Positions 12,424-24,400 of a stretch of 64,000 nucleotides of DNA are shown here, piece by piece; the first letter of the stretch is position 1, and each line of letters starts with the position of its first letter. The stretch lies in NCBI GenBank assembly GCA_944474755.1, contig OX104117.1, forward strand, positions 39,201,222 to 39,265,221, written 5' to 3'. The notes under the pieces are model-generated. The model was not told the DNA's origin and ran no database searches. It worked only from the letters and a program-made list of their open reading frames with translations. Position numbers and translations under genes: made by a program. This DNA comes from Limnoperna fortunei. Lineage: Eukaryota > Mollusca > Bivalvia > Mytilida > Modiolidae.

Positions 12424-15400
12424 GTAAGATATTGACAACATTTTTTTTATGACTGTAGACTATTATATACTCCCGCAACCCCGGGCTCTTTTTTTGCTAT
12501 TTCTGTGACATCGATCAATATTGTCTCTTTAATTTTATCTTAATACAATATACCGCAGTATATTATGAACCATGTCAAACGCACAAAAATGTAAATTAGT
12601 TTAATTTAGAAAATAAAAGGGCAACCATCAACCTTATTTAGCACGGTAGCATAGATATAGTAACACTGTATTTTTACGGTTCATTGCATTTATCATAGTA
12701 TCACATGCAGGGCTGTCAAGTTTTGATGAGCTGCTCGCGTGAGATTTGCCTAAAAATTGAAAGATCAAAGGAAAAAATAAAAACATCAAAGAAATTTGCT
12801 GCCAAATTGTGGACTAGATGCGTGAGTCTCACGCGAGTTGCGTGACACTTGACAGGTCTGCACATGACTTGATTTAAATATCAACACATGTGGAGACGTG
12901 GCAGGGCTAATAACATAATTTTACAAAACTTTTTATTAATATTCATATACTTGCAAGTTGGTCTTTACATGAACTGACAATGAAGCATTTTTTTCTGTAG
13001 TGTTAAAAGTTGTACATGCACATGCACACTTGCTACTTGTATTAGCATGTATAACAGGCCTATTGAAAAGTATTACAAAAGTATGTGCTACAACTTCTTT
13101 ATACTGGTGTACTAGATGTACCTGTATAATTATTAATGACTGTACACAATGGATGATTATGACTATGAATTAGTACCAACATTTGATATGGATGAATACA
13201 ATCCAAATGAAGATGGTGTGCTTCAGTTTTATTACCAAGAGGATAAAATGTAAGACATTTCATTTGCTTTACCTTGTATTAAGTCTAAATTTTTGTTTGT
13301 TAAGAAAACAATGAAAATAAAGTTTTCCTGTTTATAAAGGTGCTTAAAAAGATGGAGGTGTTTTTTTTATGCAGACTGTTAATGTTGGTGCATGACATCC
13401 ATGTGAAGTTGTCATTTTAAACTAAAATAAAAATTATTATTTAGCATGTACTTCATGCAAAAATGTTGTCTTTTTATTGGACAGTGACCAATGATTCCCA
13501 TTTTAGGCCTGTGCATTATAGCAACAATTAACAATTCCACATGCTTTTGTCCCAATGGGTGATATACAAAAAATTAACACCCACTACAGCCAAAGTTTAT
13601 GGATGTCTGCCGACAGAAATTTGCCGACCCGCTTCAGCTTAAGTCGTTTGGTTTTTTTTCCATTCTGTGTACACATGTCCAAGATAAAACAAATACAAAA
13701 AATTGGTAAATTATTATCATGATTATTGGAAAAGAACTAACAGACCAACACGTCTTTTCCTTTGAACATGTATTTCAGTGCAGTATCTTCATGGTTGTTC
13801 ATGATTCTGTTTTAGATAATAGGCATTCAGTAAAAATCATCTGGCCCATTAACTAATGTGTTGGGGTAGACGATCACATGAAGGAAAAAATCACCATTGA
13901 CTTCGTCTCGTGTGATAATTTTTTCTTTATGAGACAATCTACCCTAACACCCTCATTCAAAGGCAGTATGATTATATTACATACGTAAGCATTATGCATC
14001 ATGTTGAAATACAGATATCAGTTATTGTACGTAATGAGTAGTCTGGTTTCATGTTTAAATAACCAGTTTATGACTTGAGAGTGTGTTTGCAGTATGAAAA
14101 TGATTTTCAAAATCTAACTCAGTTTACTTATCAAACAGGTGTGCTGTCCTTGTAACTAATATTACGACCTTCATGAATTGCCTACATTTTATTCATTTAT
14201 AGGTGTATCTTGAGTAAAAAAAAATATATTTTAAAATCTTTTTATTTTTAAGGGGCATGACTGTCACATCTGGCAGTGTAGTTTTGAAAAAAGATCCACA
14301 AAATTTAATAGGTATCAGTATTGGAGGTGGGGCACCACTCTGTCCATGTCTGTATGTTGTACAGATATTTGATAATACACCAGCTGCTAAAGAAGGAACA
14401 TTAGCTTCAGGAGATGAACTGGTTGGTGTTGGTGGACAGTCTGTTAAAGGAAAGACAAAAGTAGAAGTGGCAAAAATGATTCAGTCTATTAAGGTACTAT
14501 ATATATATATATATTTGTAGGCAATCTGTTTGGCTTTAACTTTTGATAAGACAAGTTTTCTGAAAATTGTTCAAAGTATTTGGTTACCATTAAAAGATAT
14601 GATGTCACTGTAGTGCTTTTTGATATACATGTACTAGTATGTAAAACATCGTAAATAAAAAAAATATTCAGTGGCTTTTATGATTTGTAAACCTACATGT
14701 ACATTTTTGTAAATTTTAAATAAATGACACTAGTTACACTTTGTTACTAATGATTATTTTCAGGAGGAGGTAACTATCATCTACAACAAGCTACATGCAG
14801 ATCCTAAACAGGGCAAAAGTCTAGATATAAGTAAGTATGCTCTAAGGTCAGCAGTTTTCAAAAAGTCTTTTCAATAGATGTAGTCGGTAAATTATAAGTT
14901 TTATCATTTCAATTAAATGTCTAAGAGTTATCTATATGTAAATAACTGCATGTACTTAATTTATTGAAATTTTCTATTTCAGTAAATAAAATAACAGACA
15001 AATGAATGCAAACACTAGCAAGACTGTCAAGATATACATGAAAATTTTGTAAACTTATAGTTATAGTGTTTATTTTGTTGTGTTTATATATTATACTGCA
15101 AAATTATCACTGTGTTAATTGATTAGAAAAAGAGGAACAAAACATGCTAATTTCATAATACACATAATTTGGTTTATGTAATTCAAGCACTGAATGATAT
15201 AAATTTGTGAAATACTCTTAATTTTGTTGTTTTTTCCTAACAATTAATTACTAGAACATCTTTTTATTCTATTCCAGTTTTAAAGAAAGTAAAACACAGA
15301 GTTGTAGAAACAATGAACACCAATACAGCAGATGCATTAGGTCTCAGTAGAGCTATTCTATGTAATGGTAGGTATGAATACTGGTACCAACTTAACAGGA

Positions 15401-18400
15401 GCATTAGGTCTTAGTAGAGCTATTCTATGTAATGGTAGGTATGAATACTGGTACCAACTTAACAGGAGCATTAGGTCTCAGTAGAGCTATTCTATGTAAT
15501 GGTAGGTATGAATACTGGTACAAACTTAACAGGAGCATTAGGTCTCAGTAGAGCTATTCTATGTAATGGTAGGTATGAATACTGGTACCAACTTAACAGG
15601 AGCATTAGGTCTTAGTAGAGCTATTCTATGTAATGGTAGGTATGAACACTGGTACAAACTTAACAGGAGCATTAGGTCTCAGTAGAGCTATTCTATGTAA
15701 TGGTAGGTATGAATACTGGTACCAACTGAACAGGAGCATTAGGTCTCAGTAGTGCTATTTTATGTAATGGTAGGTATGAATACTGGTACCATCTTAGCAG
15801 ATGCATTAGGTCTCAGTAGAGCTATTCTATGTAATGGTAGGTATGAATACTGGTACCAACTTAACAGGAGCATTAGGTCTTAGTAGAGCTATTCTATGTA
15901 ATGGTAGGTATGAATACTGGTACCAACTTAACAGGAGCATTAGGTCTCAGTAGAGCTATTCTATGTAATGGTAGGTATGAATACGGGTACCAATTTAACA
16001 GGAGCATTAGGTCTCAGTAGAGCTATTCTATGTAATGGTAGGTATGAATACTGGTACAAACTTAACAGGAGCATTAGGTCTTAGTAGAGCTATTCTATGT
16101 AATGGTAGGTATGAATACTGGTACCAACTTAACAGGAGCATTAGGTCTCAGTAGAGCTATTTTATGCTATAGTAGGTATGAATACTGGTACCAACATAGC
16201 AGCTGCATTAGGACTTAGTAGATCTATTGCATGTAATGTTAGGTATGAATAATAACATTTATTATTTGGAAAGTTTACACTGACATAAAGTCCAGTTTTT
16301 TGAGGAAGCTAGAATACCTGGTGAGGCCCCCTGGCCTTTGTCAGGAAAACTGGCAATCCTTTTCAATTAAAGTTGGATTTTAGGAACTTTGCCTGACGCC
16401 AGACTTAAACTCACAATTCAAGTGTTGACAGACCATAGCTACAATATGTTTTTGCTCCATTACTAGTAATATGACCTCTTTGTTGCTAAGCCAGGATAAA
16501 TAATAAATTTCAAAAGACCTACATTATTGTTGCTAAATACACTGATGATCATTATTAGATAGAAAGGAAAACAACAATATCACATAATACATAATCTGTA
16601 GACCCATCATGATACATGTACATTGAAATGTAAAGCATGGTAATTTTAAACACTAAGCAGGAGATAATATTGATAAGTTACATGCTTAAGTTTATTTGAC
16701 TCTTTTGTACATATTTTAATGAAAATTCATTGTTTTGCATTTTTCAGTTATTTATTTAAAGTTTCATGAAACATTAAACTTTTGTAACTTTGCTTTAATT
16801 GGCAAATCTATGTTTTAACTGATTTCTTTGAATTATGCATAAGATTGTTTTTTTACATTACAGATGGTTTAGTCAAGAAGTTAGAAGAATTGGAAAAAGT
16901 TGCTGATATGTATAAAGGTTTAATAGAGCACACAAAGTCATTGTTAAAGACAACATTTGAGTTATCTCAGTCTCATAAAGGTTTGTGTTGTATTAAGAAA
17001 GCTATGCATCTTCAAAGCCCTAAAGTATAGAAATTTAGACTATTGGCATAAAACAATTGACTTTTCACACTAGCCTTATAATTGATAAAAAATGCAATAT
17101 TTTACAATTTTATCTCTTCAGTAACATACCCGAGTATTTCATATGTTGAGTTTACATGTATTTGTGGTCACCAAAATTAGATGTTTTTCTTGCAATATAA
17201 AGACATAATATTATCAGATCAGGCAAATTCACCTCTTTGCCATAAAAGGTTGATGTTTCCAGAGTTTCATGACAAGAACATTATTTGAATTATGAAGTCA
17301 AGAATTACAGAAATGGGTTCGAAAAGTATTCAGTAATAATAAATTGCAGTTAAACAAAATTTATTATGGTTTTGATTTATTTTTCAGCATTTGGAGAAGT
17401 ATTTTCTGCCATTGGAGTTAGAGAACCTCAGCCTGCAGCAAGTGAAGCTTTCTCAAAATTTGGCGAAGCTCACCGTAACATGGAAAGATTTGCTATTAAA
17501 ATGTTGAAAACAGCAAAACCTGTAAGAAGGATACCATTATAATATGTTTACACACAAGACAATAAAATATGTATATATGTATAGATTATTCCTATTAAAG
17601 TAGTGATAACAAGTGTGGACTGTGAGCACGCTCACAAAGCAATACCCACGCTTCGCTTTCAAGTCCAATTATCTCCCCTTATTGATATCAGTGGTAAATA
17701 AAAATCCTTCATGCACATCTTCATATAATGTACTTCCTTTATGCTAAGTTTCATTAAATTTCATCAAGCGGTTTAGGAGTAGTTGCGCTTACAAGGGATG
17801 TTGACCGATGGACAGACAGGGAGGGTGATTCCTATATACCCCCTAAAACAAGTTTGCGGGGGGTATAATTACTGCATAATTGTAATATACCATAACAGTA
17901 ATTGACTGTATATGGTCTCCTTGTAGCCTAAGCCTTATTGACATTGGTAAAAGCTATTAAACGGATAAAAAGATATCTTCATTCTGGTATCATAATACAT
18001 TCCATCTGAAATTCAAAATGTTTTGTAGGCTTTAATTTTGCATTTTCCAATTTTTTTTATCTTCCTTCATGAGAATTCATATATATATTTTAATGGAACA
18101 GCGCTTAAAAAAATATTGAGCAACATTTTCAGGGTTAAAGAAAATATATGATTATTTGATACCCCACAAATACGTGTATCATTGCAATGTCAGATTTATT
18201 GAATTCATGAATGTACATCAACCTACTTTTATAGTAACAAATTTCTATTTCAACAGCAACTGTTTATTCTATTTGGCACAATGTTTTAGTCCAAATAATA
18301 TGGAAATTTTTATTTAGCCGTTTACCTTTAACTGTAAAATACTAGTTTCTTTTCTTTAGATTTACACATCTACACACAAATTCTTCATTTGATGTAGGAA

Positions 18401-21400
18401 ATGCAGACACTAGTATTAGTTGCTGGATTATAATACATTTTTTTTATCTATTTCAGATGATACAAGATTTAAACACTTACCTTAACAAAGCTGTCCCTGA
18501 TACTAGACTTACAATAAAGAAATATCTTGATGTAAAGTTTGAATATTTAGTAAGTTTTTTTTATTAATAATCATTAACCAGTAAATAAAATGCCATTCTA
18601 ATCTTATAATCTATTTTCAGCAAAAAAAATAATTTCCCCCAAAATATTGATTGATATAATCAATAATCATTTAGTTCTACAAGAAGTCAATATTTGGTGT
18701 AAATCTTTATTGTAAATCAGTTTGAACAAATTGTTGACAACCTGCTGTTGTTGTTTATAAGAAATGTAAAACAAGTTGTGAGATTTTCTAATCATTCTGC
18801 TTGAATAAACAATACATTTTACTGCCAATTCATGTAACAATATAAATAGGCAGAATTTGACTGCTGTTATAATCCGAAGTTAGTTTTGTGATTTGTCGGA
18901 TAAACGGCAGAATTTAGTCCTTTTCCTTGTAATGTAGCAAATAAAAAATTCTAACTTCGGTCTATTTATACAAAATTCAAACATAATATTCTTTTTCTTT
19001 ACGTTATTAAAGCTTAAGACATTGCAAAACTAACGGGAAACGATCTTTAACAACCATTCCGTAGTAAGAATCCAGTAATTTACATATGTATTATCAAGAT
19101 GCAACTGGCCATTCATTTTCGGGTTACTCAATTTTTTTCATGCAGTAAACGTAATTAAAAAGAGACACGAATGTCAATCAATACATAAAGCATAGCGGGT
19201 TATTAAAAACGCCGATAAACTAAACGCGAAACCGATGAACAAATGGTGACACTGTCGAAAGATATCAAGATCGACTACGTCTGATTGTATATGCAACTTC
19301 TTTTGGTCATGAAAGTGCTCTGCTACATTGCGAGTAATGGGACTAAATTCGTACCCTCGCAAAAAAAAAAAAAAGGAGAGGGTACAATTATTCGTTCTAC
19401 AATATAAACATCTACATTAATGTTGGTTATTATATTATGTTTAATAGAAATGGATGTCAACAAAAGCAACATAAGATTTCTAGTAATTTAACTTACAAGA
19501 AACCTTTATTTGAATACGCAGAACAAAATGGACGTAGAACTATTTTTGTCTCGCCTGCGACGAAAGTCGCTGGAGGCGAGACATATGTATGGGAATCCAG
19601 CGGCGGCGGCGTAAACACTTGACATCTTGCTTCATATCTTTGTAAGCCCAAGCCCTAGGTCCATCAAATTTGGTCCTGAGGTAGCTTATGATGAGTACTT
19701 GGCAGTCAGTCACCTGTCACCTTACCTTGACCTCAATTTCACGGTCCAGCGACTACGTTAAAGTTTTTGGGTTACGACAGTTCCTCTGTTACTACGCATG
19801 ATAGGATGACAATATTTGGTGTATAGGTTGCTGATGACTAGTACATGACTGTCTGGTAGGTGTCACCTGACCGTGACCTCAATTTCACGGTCCAGCGACT
19901 ACGTTAAAGTTTTTGGGTTACGACAGTTCCTCTGTAACTACGCATGGTAGGATGACAATATTTGGTGTATAGGTTGCTGATGACTAGTACATGACTGTCT
20001 GGTAGGTGTCACCTGACCTTGACCTCAATTTCACTGTCCAGCGACTACGTTAAAGTGTTTGGGTTACGACAGTTCCTCTGTAACTACACATGGTAGGATG
20101 ACAAAATTTGGTATATAGGTTGCTGATGAATAGTACATGATTGTCTGGTAGGTGCCATTTGACCTTTACCTCAATTTCACGGTCCAGTGACTACGTTAAA
20201 GTTTTTGGGTTACGACAGTTCCTCTGTAACTACGCATGGTAGGATGACAATATTTGGTGTATAGGTTGCTGATGACTAGTACATGATTGTCTGGTAGGTG
20301 TCACCTGACCTCAATTTAACGGTTCAGCGACTACGTTAAAGTTTTTGTATTAGGACAGTTCCTCTGTAACTATGCACAGTATGGTGACAATAATTGGTAT
20401 ACAGGCCGCTGCTCATAATTAATGCTATTTACGTAATGCTTATGACGAAATTTATTTTCGTGACTGATGCGGAATTCAGGCGAGACGTTTTTCTGTGTCC
20501 ACACTTGTTAATTAATATACAAGTTTACTGACAACAGGATATACCCTGATGGTTTCGTGACCGAAATAATCCACTGGATTACAAGACAGACAAGGAGATC
20601 ATTTGAAACTATAGACTTAATAGGGAAAGCATATACATGACATGCCCTAGACATGACAATAAGTAACTAGACGGGTCTCTAATTAAGGGAGGCACTGCTA
20701 CTCGTCTGGAGCACCCGAGTGCACCCATGGCTTTTATTAGGGTTCGTGTTAGTCTCTTTCTGTTTTGTGATTTTGGTTTCAGTGTTGCGTTTGTCTATAT
20801 CCGGATTTGTAACTGTCCTTTGACCTTTGGCCCTTGTTGCTCTGTCGGTTTTCTTTGCTATGTTTAGCTCACCTGACCCAAAGGGTCGTGTGAGCTATTG
20901 TTATCACTTTGCCTCCGTCGACGTCGTTGTCGGCGGCGTCTTCTGTTAACTTTTTACATTTTAATCTTCTTCTCTGAAACCACTTGGCCAATTGAAACCA
21001 AACTTGGCCATAATGTTCATTTGATGGACCTTTACAAAGTTAGTGTTTTTTATTTGGATTGGAAAACCAATATTGCTGCCCCCGCAAGACTTAGTTTAAC
21101 ATAGGACCCTTTGGGAAAAAAGCTTAAAAGGGCTTCTTCTCTGAAACCGTTTAACCAATCAAAACATAACTTACTGGCAATATTGTTTGGATTGTCCGTT
21201 ATAAAGTTTATGTTTTCTATGCCAACTGGAAATTCAAAATGGCCGCCACCGCAGGACTTAGTTTAACATAGGACCCTAAGGGAAAAAGTTTTAAAAGGCT
21301 TCTTCTCTAAAACCTGTTAACCAATGGAAACAAAAACTTACTAGCAATATTGTTTGGAGGGTCCTATATAAAGTTTGTGTTTTTTATGACAATTGGAAAT

Positions 21401-24400
21401 TCAAAATGGCTGCCAACACAGGACTTAGTTTAACATAGGACCCTATGCGCAAATTTAAAAAAAAATCTTCTTCTCTATTAAACCAATTAACCAATGGAAA
21501 CAAAACTTTCTAGCAATATTGTTTGGATGGTCCTCTTTAATGTTTATTGAAAATTACAGGACTTATTTTAACATCAGGGAAATGCCATCTTCATTGCCTA
21601 TAAAATCAGGTCAGCGATACAGGCTCTTAAGAGTCTCTGGTTCATGTACGAACTCTGTCAATAGTTGTACGGCGACCTTGCTAGACAGACACGACTAGTA
21701 CAGGTCAGGCACTTCCTTTTTCATTACAGGTCTTGACAGCACTTCGGTATTTCGAGAGTGGGAGCTACTTGAATGTCATTGGAGATGCTCACAGTGTAAT
21801 CAAAATGTCCGTTTCACGCTGTGTTCACAGAATTACTAAACCCACTGCTAGAAACATTGGCCAGTATATTCAATTTCCACAAATGTGGAACGCCATTCCG
21901 TTATGTTTGACTTTTATGACATTAAAGAATAGCCTCATGTCCTTGGATCAATAGATGGGACGTTGATTCCCTTTAAAGGCACCATCAGTTGATGAACAAC
22001 TGTATATCTGTAGCAAAGGTTTTCATGCACTTAATGTGCAGGGTGTTTGTGGTGCAAATAATTTTTTTACCAATGTAGTTTTAAAATATGCAGGAAACAC
22101 AGAAGATGGTAGTGGGAAAATTGAAGATCGTGTGTATTTTTTGCGTGAAAACAAAGACAGGAGCTCTGGAAATAAATTTATACCATTCTTAAGTTTCCCT
22201 TCTTACGTTCGTCGTAGTAAAAAAATAAGTTCACATTAAGAATGACCAAAGAACAGTTTTAGTTACCCCCTTAGTTTATTCTTAAAATTAGCTTACGATA
22301 ATCGTAAATTGGTAATTGAGGGAGTCTTAAGATAGGCTTTTAGTTACTGGCTCCTGGATGGTTGAGCAGTTCAGACAGGCATCTTTTGCTAACATGCTTT
22401 TGAACACCAAGGTTGTGGGTTTCAGCATTACTGTGGGCAGCGTGTGCTCAACAACAGTCTTATATTGATAAGGATTTTCACCAGGCTCTCTGGCTTCTCC
22501 AAGTAAAAACTATATACTGTATTTATTAGTATAACTTAATTTGTAGGCATATTGTCTTAAAGTTAAAGAAATGGATGATGAAGAATACAGTTATGCAGCA
22601 TTACAGGAACCTCTTTACAGGGTAGAAACAGGAAACTATGAATATAGGTCAGTATCAATTTAACTTGTGATGTAATATATTATCTAGCAACTAGACAAAA
22701 GTCTTGTATCTACACTAAAGCCCAAACGTTCAATCACCTAAAGATCATTAGTCAGTAGAGAAGGGATATGTTTTGGTCATTAAATTAGGTTTTTTTTAAA
22801 TCTTTGCATCTTTTTATATAAAGAAGTTGTGTACATACATATTAACTTTTTAACAGATTAAAACTACAGACCTTGGTTCGTATTTCAGATTGATATTGAG
22901 ATGTCGACAAGATGCCAGGGCAAGATTTGCAAAGATGAGATCAGATGTTTTAGTCAAGCTTGAACTGTTAGACCAGAAACATGGTAAAAGCCTTTTTATT
23001 GTTGTTATACCCCCCGCTTGAAAAGCGGGGGGTATATAGTGTTCATGGTGTCCGTCCTTCCGTCCGTCCGTCCGTCACACTATCTATTATTTGCAACTCC
23101 TCCTACACCACTGAAAGGAATTTGATGAAACTTGTACATAATCTTTGTCTCATAGTGCCATTGTGCAGGAGATATTTAACATTTTTATCGGAATGATATA
23201 TGGGGTTTCCCATAGAAAAACATGGACTTTGTCATTGACCTAAGGGGGTCCCTATCTCTTATGTGCAACTCCTTCCACACCACTGAATGGAATTTAATGA
23301 AACTTACTTAGAATGCTTGTCACATAGTGCCATTGTGCAGGAGATATTAAACATTTTGATCGGATCGATATTTGGGGTTTCCCATAGAAAAACATGGACA
23401 TTGTCATTGACCTAAGGGGGTCCTCATGTCTTATGTGCAACTCCTCCTACACCACTGAATGGAATTTGTTGAAACTTACACAGAATCCTTGTCACATAGT
23501 GCCATTGTGCAGGAGATATTTATTATTTTGATCGGAATGATATTTGGGGTTTCCCATAGAACAACACGGACTGTCATTGACATAAGAGGATACCCATTTC
23601 TTATGTGCGACTCCTCCTACACCACTAAATGGAATTTGATGAAACTTACACAGAATGTTGTCACATATTGCCATTGTGCACTAGATATATAACATTTCGA
23701 TTGGAATGATATTTGGGGTTTCCCATAGAAAAACATGGACTTTGTCATGGACATAAGGGATACCCATCTCTTATGTGCAACTCATTCCTACACCACTGAA
23801 TGGAATTTGTTGAAACTTACACAGAATCCATGTCACAAATGCCATTGTGCAGGAGATATTTAACATTTTGATCGGAATGATATTTGGGGTTTCCCATAGA
23901 AAAACATGGAGTTTGTAATGGACATAATGGGATACCCATCTTTTATTTACAATTCCTCCTACACCACTGAATGGAATTTGTTGAAACTTATACAGAATCT
24001 TAGTCACATATTGCCATTGTGCATTGGATATTAAACATTTTGATCAGAATATTATTGGAGGTTTGCCATAGAAAAACATGGACTTTGTCATTGACATAGG
24101 GGATGCCATTCTTTGGGGGATTGGGGAGGGTTACATGTATTATCTGCAATTTCGCCTTCAAGTTTAACTAGATAAAGTTTCAATTTCATAATTAAGAACA
24201 CCTGAATTTTCAAAGTAATTGTGAAGCGGGGGGTATCAATGGTGAGCATTGCTCACAGGTGTTTTTACTCTAGTTTAATTTTATATTATATATTGACAAA
24301 ACCTTCATTGCATTGATGGCAAATCAAAGTGCAGGAAATTTTTAATCGGTGCAGTGAAAAAATATTTTTTAATCAAAAATGTTTGCTACAATTCAATTGG

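Noticed and set aside
15334..16250. Regular 67-bp array as a CRISPR
   Set aside because: No alternating repeat and spacer, eukaryotic host, and the unit is plainly copied from the neighbouring exon.
22981..23196. Open frame with 'VRPSVRPSV' as a repeat protein
   Set aside because: It is translation of the TCCG microsatellite in family B.
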